A DNA stretch of 64,000 nucleotides from Pezicula radicicola (GCA_003008705.1 PDUO01000026.1:682001-746000), one strand, 5' to 3'; shown: positions 30,146 through 42,252, counted from the first letter of the stretch. Notes: a model not told the origin generated them from the sequence alone. Numbers and translations are program-made.

Positions 30146-33100
30146 ATGTCAGGCCCCAAGGCTGTGGAGATAAAGCGATTTGGGCTCACTCAGGTATACG
30201 TGCCTCCCCATGATACCAAGGCAGTTGCGATGTATGTTGTTTCCCTACCCAAGCGCCTTTGAGCGGGCATTAAAATACAATGATTCCTAGTATTGTGTTC
30301 GTCCATGGACTATTTGGCCACCCGCAAATGACTTGGACAGGCCAAAAAGAGCTAGAACAAAACATTTCACATGGACTATCCAAACGAAGAAATGCTTCCA
30401 ATAATAGTGCTCACTCTACGGAACCAAGGAATTCGACTTTTACGGGAAACACCTCAATATTATCCTCAGAATATTCAGAAAAAGGACTAGGAACTGCTCA
30501 AAGAGCCTTTTCTGGGCGTTCTTCAGATCCCAAGCCCGAGACTCCCTGTTCAAACTGGGTGGATTCGACAGAAATAGTTGGGTTGCGAGATGGGGAAGTC
30601 TTTTGGCCAGGGACTATACTTCCGACTGTACTTCCGGCCACGCGTATTTTCACCTGGGGTTATGACGCTGATGTTGATGCATTTGGCACATCCGTAGGGC
30701 ATAGCAATGTCGAACAACATGCAAATGATCTCTTGATTGATATTTCAAACTTGCTATACACTCTTAAAGATGTGAGTGTCAGCAATAGGGATTGTGTGGT
30801 CAAGCTAACAAGCCCTCACAGTCGAATATTCCAATCATGTTTGTGGTACATAGTCTTGGTGGTATTGTTGTGAAAGAAGTAAGTTCTCGAACCTTAGTAC
30901 TCCGTACCTATGAAAGAATGAAGCCTCATAATCCTAATGAGCCTACTGACGCCTTGTTCGTTAGGCTTTGAATATATCGTCTCAATCTGAGATTGAGCGT
31001 CTCAAGGGCGTTGCTTCTACAACTTATGGTATTGCGTTTCTAGGAACACCACATCGAGGATCTGGATCAGCGACGATAGGAAAACATGCCTACCGCATTG
31101 CACGGCTTGCAACCAAACGACCAAACATCAAGCTTTTGAGATCCTTAGAAAAGAATTCCGATACACTGAAAAGTGTAAGCAACAGATTTCGCAGTACGCA
31201 ACAAAAGTGGAACATCAAAATATCGTCTTTCTATGAAGATCGGGAAGTGCGGAAATTCTTCGTTTTCCATAGCCTGATTGTTGACCATGAATCTGCTCAA
31301 ATTGGCCACGTAGGCGAGGAAGTCTCGTCAATACCTAAAAATCATCGTGAGATGACAAAGTTCACATCGTCGGAAGAAATTGGATTCAATCGAGTCAGCT
31401 CACAGTTACGCCGATGGGCGGAAGAAATCAAAGTTAAGTTCGATGCAAGCGGTGGGTAATTAATCCTCAATCATTCCTACCTCAGAACAGTTTTCAATCT
31501 CGTTTTCTTGATATGCTTTCTAACATTGCACTATTAGGAACCATGAGCCAGGTCCTAGAAGGTGAGTTGTACTGACCGAGCAAACGTCGTACGTATTTTA
31601 CTAATCCTATTACAGATTGCCTCTCAAGCCTGGAGAATTCGCAGACCAGAGCTCGGTATATCAATGTTGCTTCGTCGTATAATGGGACCTTTCAGTGGCT
31701 ATTTAATCGTGACATCGTTCGCTTTGTCGATTGGTTAGAAGAAGACCAGGACAGGATAGGTCCTTCTCAGCCCATTTTCTGGATTAACGGCAAGCCGGGG
31801 TCTGGGAAATCAACATTAATGAAGTTCGCAATGCGAGACCAAAGAACGCAAGATCATCTCAGAGCTCCTTCAGGTTCCGCAGAATGGGTCATACTCGGTT
31901 TCTTCTTCCACGACCGTGGCTCCCACATCCAGAAGTCAATCGAAGGTATGCTTCAGGCAGTTCTGCACCAACTTTTGTCACAAGTTGTAGATCCTTCGGC
32001 ACTTGTAAATTATATTTACCCCATCTATTCCGATCTTGTGAAAGTACAACGGGCGTCAAATCCAGTCTGGACATTCGACTCACTCTGCAAATCGTGGTTA
32101 GCTATTACGGAGCAGCGGAAAGTGCCACTCCGCGCCTGTATTTTCTTGGATGCTCTTGACGAACATGATGGAGACAATACCCAACTCGCCGCTTTTATCT
32201 ACAAATTACTTGCAGGCGCGGATGAAAAAGTCGTTAGGATCAAAATATGTGTTGCAAGTCGAACATGGAACATTTTCGGACAACATTTTGGAACCTGCCC
32301 CCAGTTTGCAATACACGAACATACCGCCGGTGATATTCAGGCTTATACTACAGAAAGGTTATTAGCACCACTGATAGGTGTGGGAGAGGATCTTCAGACT
32401 ACTTTCCCTTCAAATCTTGTGCGACTCGTAAAGCAAGTTACCGCAAAGGCCCGCGGGGTCTTCATATGGGTTCGAATTGTCGTTGATGAGCTTTCTAAGG
32501 GACTCAGGGATGGGACTGCATTATCACTACTGGAACAAAAGGTTTCTGATATGCCAGAAGAATTAGGGGACTTATATCGACATACACTGGAGAGAATCGA
32601 GTTTGAATACGTCGAGGAAGCCTATATCATGCTACAAATTGCACTTTGTAGCCTTTCGCCACTTTCCCTTCGAACCTTTATCAAGTGCACCTCTATCATC
32701 AAGTGGGGAAAGATTCATGATGCGTCCGAAGAAGAAATGCTGCGCCAGCTTATTAGCAGGAGCGGGGGCCTTTTAGAGATCATAGAGACTGCTTCTGAGG
32801 GTTCAATAGCAGAATCGCAACATAATGTCGAATCGTCAGCATCATCGCAACCTTCCACTGCAATGGCTCATCCTGCTGAAGAGATGCCTAGGACAAGTAT
32901 TCTTAACGGGGAGTCAAGTCGGACCACAATTGCCGTTCAATTCATCCACCAGACTGTGAAGGATTTTGTTGCCGAGAATGGCCACAATCTTGGACTTCCT
33001 CTGAGTGGTTCTAATTTTGTGTGCGAGAGTGGATATTTTTACCTTCTTGATTGTGCAATACGCTTCGGTAGATGTGGATGGGCACGAGAACTTAGCCGGT

Positions 33101-33972
33101 CCATGTTCGAATATGCTTTTTTGGTGGAAACACAAACCTCCTTAGACGTGCATCGAGTTCGTAGGCTTTTCAACTCAATGTTTGATGGTTCTGCAACATC
33201 TGACATGTTGCGCATTGAAGAGTGGATCGGATTGAACCTTCCACAGTATCATTCTAACTTCATCACAACGGTGGATTTTATGCAATTGCTAATTCTTATT
33301 ATATCGGCGGACTTGAAAGCTTTGCTCACCTATGAACTTGAAAATACAACCAGTATTTCATTCGCTGTATCAACGAACCGGTGCTTCATTCGAGTAGCCG
33401 CAACTGGTCGACGCCTTTCTTCTTCTCCTGCTAGTCGAGAATCTATGGTCAGACACCTGATCAAATTGGGATGGCCAATCGATAATCCCGTAAATTATCC
33501 TAATGAGACTGACATGCCTGCTTGCACGCCTTTGGCCTGGCTTTTAAGAAACACTCCTCACAAGCATATCTCCAAAGCAGAAGCACTTTCTCTCGCAATG
33601 GTCCTATTAGAAAACGGAGCGAACCCAGAAACACGTGCATATATTGACCCTGCTCTTCAAGGAGAAGAACGTACTGTTTTGTATAGTTGCATTCTACACT
33701 ACGATGTGGAAGCCGTCAAACTTCTCCTAGCACACGAAGCGGATGTCTCAGTCGTTGATCATGAATTGATGTTCAGTGTCTGGATGACGGAGAAGATCCG
33801 GGATGAGAGTACAATGTCCGACATACTGAGAAAATATGACATCCCATCGACAGAGCTGTCTGTACCTGCTCGTTTGGTTATGCAGAGTGGATGCCAAGCT
33901 GCGATTGGAAGCTCAGAAGTAGGAAAAATAGTGGGTTGGGCTCAATTAAGAACGAGGAATTCAAGTAATTGA
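30146..33972 (+). CDS. fungal NLR (STAND) protein: SesB-like alpha/beta-hydrolase + NACHT, six exons
   Basis: Intracellular NOD-like receptor of the type implicated in fungal heterokaryon incompatibility and innate recognition. Exons 30146-30231, 30291-30771, 30822-30878, 30965-31451, 31538-31561, 31616-33972; 1163 residues, all joins in frame. Start MSGPKAVEIKRFGLTQVYVP fits the family entry into the hydrolase (IIVFVHGLFGHPQMTW). Nucleophile elbow FVVHSLGGIVVKE (Ser about 200; it lies in the tiny exon 3), then GIAFLGTPHRGSG, typical of the SesB/PGAP1-like lipase domain. NACHT: P-loop INGKPGSGKST about 435-445, Walker B-like IFLDALDEHD about 552-561, GIFIWVRIVVDEL-type block (ARGVFIWVRIVVDEL) and the IQFIHQTVKDF-type block (VQFIHQTVKDFVAENG). 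The C-terminal 250 residues carry degenerate ankyrin-like repeats (LLENGANPETRAYID, VEAVKLLLAHEADVSVVD). No stops or frameshifts, although surrounded by decayed DNA. No adjacent HeLo or amyloid-motif effector gene is seen. Confidence 0.9.
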
Positions 33973-34932
33973 CGGCTCTTTTCTCAAGCGTCTTTCTATA
34001 AAGCATAATGAGTCAAACACAAGGAAATGAGCCCCCACGGAGTAATTTTGAATGGTAGGCTTTGAACACTTGGAAGCAGACTTTGGTGTAGAATATTTGC
34101 CCGTGTAGAAATTTGCTTTGAATTTACATGGGCAACAACAGTATTGTAAATGGTGGTCTTGTAACTTAGAGAGCAATCAACTATTTCACATTTTCCAGAT
34201 CAAAAATCTTCCGTCTTTTACATAAATCCTCTTTCGCAACCTGTCAAATTTTCCCCAACACCAACACCCTCTATCCATTTCTTTCTATAGTCTACTTAAT
34301 TTTTTATGAAAATTCTTCTACTTTCTTCTCTTTCTTTGTTTAAGCGTGCCGTAGTAGAAAAGACGAGTTCTTGTAAGTAGCGATGGAAAAGAAGCTAGTC
34401 CTCCCTGAATTCTCACTTACAGATCGGCTAATGTATCTAAATGAGAGATAATTACAACTACATAAAGTAAACCTCGAAAACTAATTTAAATCTACAATAT
34501 GAATTAACTAAGGGCGACCATTTTAATGGCAACGAACGTAACTGCTCCTGGCCCCATATAGACTAGTCTTGTAGCTAATTGTAATGCGTATATTATCGTC
34601 CCAGATGGCAAGCCCTCACCCTTTACAACAAATGGGATATAGGCTAACATATGAGCGATTTAGGTGATTCCTGAGGTGGTATCAAATCTGAATATGGGAT
34701 CGCTTTTGCTCAACCATATGCTTGAAATTCAGCTATCGGCCCTGGTTGCGAAAACCTGAAGTATATTGCGTAGGAGAGTCATCATCGACTTAAAAGCGAA
34801 GCTACCATTATATAGCTCACCATATTCATAATTAATAGGATAATATATGTAATAATTGTCATACAAATCATCCTCAAACAATAATATACTTAATAATTTC
34901 AAGAGCCCATAAACACTCTATTTCAGGGTGCA
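33973..34932. other. AT-rich intergenic, no supported gene
   Basis: 3' flank of the NLR followed by TA-rich spacer. No frame, repeat or RNA gene supported. Confidence 0.5.
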
Positions 34933-35806
34933 TCAATCCAAGTCGTACCAGCCTTCATTACAATGCCCCATAAGTAGAAGGTCGAGCCTCCTCCATCCAC
35001 ATATCACCCATAACAACACAAGTCCAAACTCACCAAATATCTCAACAGCAACTTTCAAATAACAACGATACTCATCCTTAGGCTTACTTACCGGATTATC
35101 AGACACGCTCCCATATTCTCCATTAACAACATAAACAAAAGGAATTTCCTTTTTCTCAAGACGTTCTAAAACAGAAGCAACAAGATCTTCATCAGCCATT
35201 AGAAAGAATTGAATCGTAGGGTCAACACCCGGAACTTGCTTAGCTATCTATTCACGAAATTCACTATTCGATATTCATAAGCAGCATGATAAATTCCTAA
35301 GGTCGGGGGAATTTTGTCCCCCTGACACTGAAAATAAAGAGGGGTAATAAACGCCTTCTTAACGATATTATATTCAATTCCTCCCCCTCATTTTCAACCC
35401 AAAATACCCTCCCCGAATGTCTCATCCCCCTCTGATCATCACCTCTACTTGCATCCTTCTTCAATTGCCTCATCACCAATTCTTCAAATCTCTCTTTAAA
35501 AACAGTCCATATTGAATTAGAACAGTTGCGATAGGAATTACGATATGCCAAAGTTCCTGTTTTGTATGGGATTTCAGACGGTTAATCATGATGCACTTCA
35601 TATTCTTCGGCTATGATTTTAGCCCATTCTGCTTCTTCCTCGACCTCGTTTTCGTGTAGTATATTTAATTGTGGTGGGATGGAGATGAGTTTGGAGATTA
35701 CATTGTATGGAAGTTGAAGTTGATGTGGAGAAGGTGAAAAAGGCTTTTGGGGGGGGGGGGAGGATGGGGGGATAAGAGGGGAGCTGTTGAAAAATAAAGG
35801 TATCAT
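34933..35806 (-). pseudogene. decayed hypothetical protein gene
   Basis: A protein-like track on the minus strand: an ATG at 35806 opens a Pro/Ser-rich start and LNILHENEVEEEAEWAKIIA, a TAA interrupts at 35582-35584, and the same frame goes on for about 90 codons (YRNSYRNCSNSIWTVFKERF, HSGRVFWVENEGEELN). A third block, in another frame, reads IAKQVPGVDPTIQFFLMADE (a TAG just before it, where CAG would fit) and continues EYRCYLKVAVEIFGEF to 34933. I do not recognise the family. The CAA/CAG-to-stop changes fit RIP-type decay. An intron-rich working gene is possible but I could not join the blocks in frame. Confidence 0.35.
35749..35790 (+). repeat. 12-G homopolymer with further G runs (G-quadruplex candidate)
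   Basis: Twelve consecutive G at 35749-35760, followed within 30 bp by runs of six and four G. Four G-tracts of at least three with short loops can fold as a quadruplex; the run lies in the Pro-rich 5' part of the decayed hypothetical gene (as CCC codons on the minus strand). Confidence 0.7.
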
Positions 35807-36712
35807 GCTCGGTTAACTGTTAGCATAGCGAGACTCTAAAATGGGGGTCCTAGCTTGTAATAGGCTAATGTATGTAATCTACCTAGCCACGAGCCGTTAA
35901 GAGATGATAAAGTCCAATCTACTGATGTTCTCACGGGGAGCGTTGGAAGTCTCGAGAGAGCTGAGATCTCGCTTCGATAAAGACTATTATGAACTAGATA
36001 ATTCTTTGGATAGGAAGCCTGCTTCATGCATCTCTACGGCATGCATTCTAAGAGACTCAAAGCGCACTTGTAATCAATCTAAGTTAGTCAGCCCAGATCC
36101 AAGTTCCTGTAAATTCTAGCCAGAGCAGTCAAGACCAATTCGGTAATGCTCAACCCCGGTCCATCAACATTCCTGTTTGACCGGCGGTGTCAACCTTATA
36201 GAAGACAACGAACGAGCAGCAGAGAAAACAGATCATATCTGGTGGTTTAATCTTCAAATACGAATACCTTTCCAACTTCACATTATACATATACAGAATA
36301 AAGTTAGTGGTGGCCTCTGAATTTTCTTGTGAACATTTAGGAGGTGATATGCCAATTCATTATTAGACGGTGAGCTATGTCTGCTTCTGCAAGGCAATAA
36401 CGAGCAGAACGTCTTTCTGACCCACTCTAAGTCTTGAACGTTCGTCGAAGCCTGCCACAAAAATGAGATTCATCCCTTTGCATTTTGACCTTGATGTGTA
36501 ACGTATACCCCGCCCAATGTCCAGCTCCGCAGAGCTTGTACCATATCCAGATTCAACAACGCCATAAAATTGCCAATGCTCCTGTATCACCCTCGATCCG
36601 ACCTTTAGACCCTGCGTGCCGTACCGGGCTTGCATTCCGCTGGTTCTCCTTATGCTTGTATTCACCTGTGTTGTGTACCACTCGCCATAATCCTTAAGAT
36701 CCTACCAGAATC
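35807..36712. other. intergenic; weak coding-like stretch near 36375-36635 (minus)
   Basis: A minus-strand frame from an ATG near 36635 to 36375 encodes about 86 residues (RYGTQGLKVGSRVIQEHWQF, VGQKDVLLVIALQKQT) without family resemblance or splice support. The remainder has nothing I can support. Confidence 0.3.
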
Positions 36713-37177
36713 CTATTTCGAAGCCTGACCCGCCTTCTTCATATCCTTCCTCATCTCATCAGTTATGGTCAAAACCTCGAGAGGCTTATACGGGGTTCCA
36801 GGGGGCGCCACCCTCTCATGTATCCTCCTATAAACATCCTCACTAGTTTTATCTCGACCCCCCAAATCAACCAAATGTTTCTCGCGCAAACTCTCCGATA
36901 TCGAAAACCAAAGAATTGCCTTCCTTCTTCGTTCCATCTTTACCAACATCTCTTCCTCTTTATTCGCGAATGCCTCGTCAGAGTCTTCGTCCATTGTTCC
37001 CTTACCGTCTCTGTATACTTTCATATCTGCATTCCAGAGCCGCCAATTCGAGTTCGCATCTGTAATCCCGTTGCCTCTTAACTTGCATACGTGGCATGGC
37101 ATGGGACCTATGGTTCCAACGTAGGTTTCGTCGCTGTAGTCGGGGTCCTTATTGCGATTATTGCGGGGTGGCGCCAT
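36713..37177 (-). CDS. hypothetical protein, small charged (154 aa)
   Basis: Single-exon frame from MAPPRNNRNKDPDYSDETY (ATG at 37177). I do not recognise the family. Visible: a basic N-terminus, a CHVC pair (MPCHVCKLRGNGI) that might bind metal, an acidic central stretch (DEDSDEAFANKEEEML), an amphipathic helix (VKMERRRKAILWFSISESLR) and a C-terminal part HERVAPPGTPYKPLEVLTIT ending in a lysine-rich tail. No signal peptide or membrane segment, so probably nuclear or cytosolic. Codon use is not decayed, unlike the relics on both sides, and the frame is complete, so I take it as a real lineage-specific gene. Confidence 0.6.
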   Translation of the reverse strand: MAPPRNNRNKDPDYSDETYVGTIGPMPCHVCKLRGNGITDANSNWRLWNADMKVYRDGKGTMDEDSDEAFANKEEEMLVKMERRRKAILWFSISESLREKHLVDLGGRDKTSEDVYRRIHERVAPPGTPYKPLEVLTITDEMRKDMKKAGQASK

Positions 37178-38726
37178 GGTCCTCTTTTTTCTGGAAGGAT
37201 TGATTGGCAGAATATGTCGGTCCACGTACGGTCACGTCTGTGAGATATTGTACAGAATGACAGGTGTAGTTGGGAATCTAGCTTTGTCTAGGTAGTGAGG
37301 GATGCTGGATGCTTTGAAAGATGAGGTCCGCGCTAGTTGGTCGCTTGGCCAAAAATCTCACGTGAGATCTTAGGAATGTCCCCTTTTCCCCACGCTCGCT
37401 TAAGGTGTACTGAACAGTTATTGGGCGTTGCGCTCTGTGATCGGTGAAACAGGCTCCTTTTATAATCCTGCAATAAATAAACAGTGGTAACAAACTAACA
37501 AAAATCATAATTGCAAGCCAATTTTAGAACAAAATCCACTGTTTTACAGAATGCATTCTGCCTTGCATAGTAGTGGTCAAAGAAAACCGATACGACAAAA
37601 GATTCTAGAAAACATTCATTATTTTACAATGTATTTTCCCTCTGCATAACATTCTTAAAGAACACTTTACAATACAATATTTTTTCTGAACCTAGTTTCT
37701 TAAAGTGCTGATGGTAGCTTTCGTATAATAGAATATTTCATAGACTAGGACAAATAATTTACGCTGACAACTTAATAAGACAAACCGTACCGCTTTAAAG
37801 GGAAGATACGACTAAGGGCCAGCAACAAGCAGTCCTAACAACTCACATAATGGCTATAAGATAAGGGAGGCCCTCTGCCTCAACTAAAGATATTATTTTA
37901 CAACAACCCTACGCTATGTTGTTAGTGGCAACTTTCTTTTATTGAAATTTTGTATTGTTGGATTAAAAAAGAGCGGTGTCTCTTCTCTGTACAAGTTCAT
38001 AACTTAAACGAAATCCGTTTCTATTCGGAATCGCAAACAGGGCTGCTTTACTTGAATTGTAAGCTCCGGATTTGATTAGCACATCTGGAAAATTAAGATA
38101 CTCGGGAATAATTATATATCTACGTTTATACTTTTCACCTCGCTTAGCTACTACTTAAATAACTCTAGAGTTCTCTTTCTTAGTTCTTTAGTAGAATACA
38201 ATACAATAGAACTGCTGCCCTAAGTTTAACCTTCTATAGCACAAGTACGGTATTTATTGTGATTATAGTATATAAGCCAAGTGTATTATAAAAGGAACTC
38301 TAAAAGCTTGTGTGTGTTTGCAGGTTGCTAGGTAACGTATATTGGATTTTGTTAGAAATCGTTAGGTAAGTAACTGTAATTACTTGGCCCCTTCTAATTA
38401 TAGAGAATCCCTGAGTACTATAGGTATAGGAAGGGCCTAGGCTAACTGCACTTGTGGAAAGACGTATCTGAGGCTCCGAGATTCTAATAGTATAAAGGGT
38501 AGAAAGTAAGTAGGTTGTAGTATATTCATTGTCAAGAGGAGGGTATCGATGTTTAGGATGATGGTAAGAAGGTATAGTTTATACTTTCAGGAGGGTGGAG
38601 CGAGAAAGGAATAGGATAGAGAAGCACTAGACATCGAATTCTATGTTTCTAGTTTATGTAAATCTATCTCAACTTCGATATGTAGCTGTTATGGTTGTTT
38701 AAAGGAGCATTCTTCCTAATCTGCTT
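37178..38726. other. AT-rich, mutation-scarred spacer
   Basis: After the promoter region of the small hypothetical gene (to about 37500) the sequence is TA-rich and frame-poor on both strands, as expected of RIP-affected repeat DNA. No repeat boundaries could be seen by eye. Confidence 0.5.
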
Positions 38727-39815
38727 CTATAACTCATCAATCTTATCTACCGCCTCTTTATCTAATAGACCATCCTGGATAGCCTTTAGTGTCTCCTCTA
38801 ACTGACTCGTCTTCAACGCTCTGATAATACTTGCATCACCATACTCTATATTTAACACACTGTTATACGTTGTCCATCGGTATGCTAACGCAGCCTTAGA
38901 AATACTTAAGCTCTTAGCGAGGTCTTCCCACTCATATAATGCCTTATACATGCTTTGCTTTGTATACATGGCATTGTATATCCCTGCTATACCTGAAGTA
39001 TGCTTAAAGCGTCCCTCGACTTTACCAGCTCTAAGGGCAGCAGAAGTCTTAACAAGGAAGCCGCCGGCAATTAGGGAGTAGGCGTAGAAGGAGATTTTAA
39101 GCTTGCGGGGGAGAGGAATGAGATTATTCTCAACATGTCGGGTGATAGCGTTGTAGTTTCCTTGGAAGACAGTAGGAAGAACCGATCTAGCAGCTTTTTG
39201 GATATCATAGATTTTCTGGACTTATGTAGCTTTGAAGTTGGATAGACTAAACTATGGTAATCATGTAAGTTATATATAGAAAACAGAGGGTTAAACGTAG
39301 AAACTCACTGGCTTGAATTTCCTGCCGCATAAATCTCCTAGATTGCGGACAGGGTTTCTGCGATTGGGACTGTTGGGTCTGGTGCGTAGAAATAGTAAGT
39401 CTTAACCTAGTGAAAGAAAATAGTTAGAATAGGAGTAGTTAGGAGTTCCTACGATATCTGATACGTACGCTGCTCACGCCCAATTATTGTAAACTCTTTT
39501 CCATTCCAGCTAGAACACTATCCTTAGCCATAGATCTAGGATGGAGCCCGGGCGCTTTCGTATGAACAATGAACTTCTTCGGCTATCCCGCTTCGCCAAG
39601 AGCATGTTCACTGGCTTCCTATTTAAAGGGTCAGTTCATGTTATTTCCTTCAACAAATAGGAATGAGGGAGACATACGTAAAGACGGGCAGTATTAATCT
39701 CCTTTACGCTGTACTTCTCGAGGGTATCTTAAAACTCTTAGAGCGTGTTAGGAGGGATGGTTACTATTGGAGTGGTGTTATAGATGACCTTGGGATGCGA
39801 GGGTGCTATTGTCAT
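38727..39815 (-). pseudogene. RIP-scarred aldo-keto reductase gene
   Basis: Aldo/keto reductase of the aflatoxin-aldehyde-reductase (AKR7-like) type. The reading frame can be followed from an ATG at 39815 through TIPPNTL, DTLEKYSVKEINTARLY (catalytic Asp of the DxxxxY motif is Asn), SEHALGEAG, KFIVHTKAPGLHPRSMAKDS, VKTYYFYAPDPTVPIAETLS, QGNYNAITRHVENNLIPLPR, FYAYSLIAGGFLVKTSA, GRFKHTSGIAGIYNAMY to LDKEAVDKIDEL at 38727. In-frame TAA/TAG codons occur where Gln or Trp is expected (for example in the segments after TIPPNTL, after GEAG and in MEKSLQ-LG), and intron boundaries are still visible near 39240-39300 and 39410-39470. Because CAA/CAG/TGG-to-stop changes dominate, RIP is the likely cause. 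Not functional. Confidence 0.82.
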
Positions 39816-40939
39816 ATATTTTAAAAATTCCTGGCAGATGTAGAAATTTCAAGGAAAAAACTTAGAAAGTGAAGGACAGACACATTTGACCCTTATACCA
39901 AAGTGATGATGATACCGTATATTAGATGTTTTGTCGGTCCTCGGAGCTCGACGAACTGCCGGCTAATAGACCTAGTAGTTGATGTCATGAATGAAGAACC
40001 GTGTGTAATAACAAATAGTGATTGTAATGTAAAATTTATATGATTTGGGGAAGCCTACACCCTTCAAAAATAAGTACAGCATGTTCGACTTCCCTCCACC
40101 TCTAGGACTTTCGTACTTAGTCCCGACCTGCTCTACCTTACCCTTATTTAGGGCCGAGTTGAGGCTTCCTTGGAACCTTAGGGACTCTTATCAAACTTCC
40201 GAAGCCCGACAGTTGCTAATGGGTTAAAAGAGTAAGTAATATATAATTTAAAGCGCTCTTTAATTCTTATCCCTTCCCTCGAATATTGGCCAGCGCTTGG
40301 GCCATAGGGACGTACAATAAAGTATCTATTAAACAGAGCAGTTCTAGCTACTAAACTTCCTGTATTTGCCTCTAAGACGCGTTAAGCGATTGTAGACAAG
40401 TAGAGTGTCAAATCCCTACCCAAATAGCTAATATTCGAGGGAAGGGATAGTTTTAATTGTCTCTGTTTGCTCTTAATATATTATTAGAAAATAAAGAGGT
40501 TCTATTGATAGATATTAACTAAGACTAGTACTATATAAATATTTACCTAAAGAGGGAATACTTATTTCTATTATCTCAGTGCTGTGGTTTCCCCCTTGGT
40601 TTAGCGAGCACCACAGGCAAGGTGCGTGCACAGGCCTGGCGCCGCTTTCAACTTCTATCAAAGTTCCGGCCTACTGCTCAACACTCTTCCTCTGCAATCT
40701 TTTCCTAACACCGCCTTAGCTCTGTCGGTGAATCTCATTATGCGTCGTCGACCCCTCTCATCGCCCATTTCGATTGCCTCCTTGACGGCCTCACCAGCTG
40801 AAAACCTTGATGGCGTCACTGGTTCAAAGCCAGAACCCTCGATCCGTTGATCTACGACTCTGGATTCGGTGCTCTTGAGTGACAGTAGAGAAATGCAAGG
40901 GAGTAACTGAGCCTGACGCCCTTCTACCCACGTCTGAAT
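39816..40939. other. divergent spacer between two decayed genes
   Basis: Lies between the starts of the aldo-keto reductase and phosphotransferase relics. 40600-40870 is less AT-rich and has an open plus-strand frame (RRRPLSSPISIASLTASPAE) that may be an upstream exon or relic of unknown identity. No intact gene. Confidence 0.4.
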
Positions 40940-41973
40940 ATGGGATCGTTATTATCTAAGAATTCGGAAGCTCAAAACAGTACTAGAAAGCCTAGACCGC
41001 AAACAAATCCCGTTCAGAATGGATTTGGACAGCCATACAGAGATGTAAGTAGAACTATATAATGCCTTGAATTTTTTTTTAGGTATACTAATAGAATTTG
41101 TGTAGCCTGAAGCAAGAGATGATGATCTCTTATTTCCGCTAGATTAGCTAGATCTATCCTCGGTATCTGACCAACAGCTTGTACATTTGTTCTTTACTGC
41201 ACAAAAACTTCACCAGTATGGCGGCGTCAACGTCGTACGGCTCTCTAAATCTATTATCGTTAAGGGTGGACGAGGCGTTCCTTTAAGCGGGTCGTAGAAT
41301 ATAGTCTTTGCTGTAGAATTATTGCATCTACTAGTTCCTAGAGTCTACCGTACCTTCACGGCCGATATCCCTGGAATTGTAGACGGGCAGCTCGTGAAGG
41401 GCCACTTTATCGTTACGGACTATATACCAGGACCGACGGTTGATGAGTGTTAGGACTCTCTAGATTTAAGCCAGCGGAAGTCTGTAGCTGATTAGGTTGC
41501 CGCTATAATGGAGACGATACAATCAACAACCCTTAAACTACCGCTAGGACCTATTAGAGGGACGGAAGGTCAGAAAGTCGAGGGTCCTTGGTTTACAGAA
41601 TACGGCGCCAGCCCCTTCGCGGCATTGCAGGACCTAGAGGACTAGTGCAACTATAAGATCGACCGTCTACATCCGATTTAAACAACTATCGCGGTGTACA
41701 CCGAGGTTTAAATTTCGGAGACTAGTGCTTACAAATCAGGATATCGCGCCATGGAATCTCATCCTCGACCCTTAGGGGAAGGTGTGGATGATTGACCAGG
41801 GTGTGGCGGGAGTATATCCTCCTAGGTTTGAGCAGGCCGTCCTTAAAGTACAATCGGGGCGGTATAGGGAATTTACAGAGATGGTGATCGCGAGGCTGTC
41901 GGATTAGCAGGAACGTATAATGGAACAGTTCGCTAATATCGGATATGGTCTTTCAGTTGCCGCACACCATTGA
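40940..41973 (+). pseudogene. RIP-scarred APH-type phosphotransferase gene
   Basis: Relic of the fungal aminoglycoside-phosphotransferase/choline-kinase-like superfamily. Exon 1 MGSLLSKNSEAQNSTRKPRP with a GTAAGT donor at about 41046; then QKLHQYGGVNVVRLSKSIIV, GGRGVPLSGS, ELLHLLVPRVYRTFTADIPG, GHFIVTDYIPGPTVDEC, GPWFTEYGASPFAALQDLED, the catalytic-loop region LTNQDIAPWNLILDP (family HxD changed to NxD) and KVWMIDQGVAGVYPP (metal-binding DWG changed to DQG), ending GYGLSVAAHH at 41973. Several TAG/TAA codons replace Trp or Gln (after VDEC, after SVAD, after DLED, after LILDP, after RLSD). Both catalytic motifs and the frame are lost, so it is a pseudogene. It is divergent from the aldo-keto reductase relic. 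Confidence 0.78.
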
Positions 41974-42252
41974 TATATGCTTTATAGTATTAGTAAATGT
42001 TACATAGTTATAATTAGTAAAAGTAAGAAACTAGGGAAGTGTTATTGTCTAAATTCAGGCTTGATGTTTACAATGCAATTTAGAACATTAAGTTATATTT
42101 ACAGAATCAACGATACCGAAGTATTAAGCAATGATAAATTCTACTAGTAGTTTTCTTCTGCCAATTTCTCATTCATGTATTCACTCTTACAACAACAATT
42201 TTGGTATCTTACTCGTTACAACCTTGCACATTCTAGCCACCAGATTAATAAA

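Noticed and set aside
40820..40845. CTGG-TTCAAAG-CCAG hairpin resembling a tRNA T-arm
   Set aside because: No other tRNA arm is present upstream.
37500..42170. A DNA transposon or LTR element
   Set aside because: AT-rich and scarred, but I see no terminal repeats, target duplications or transposase motifs; the recognisable relics are metabolic genes.
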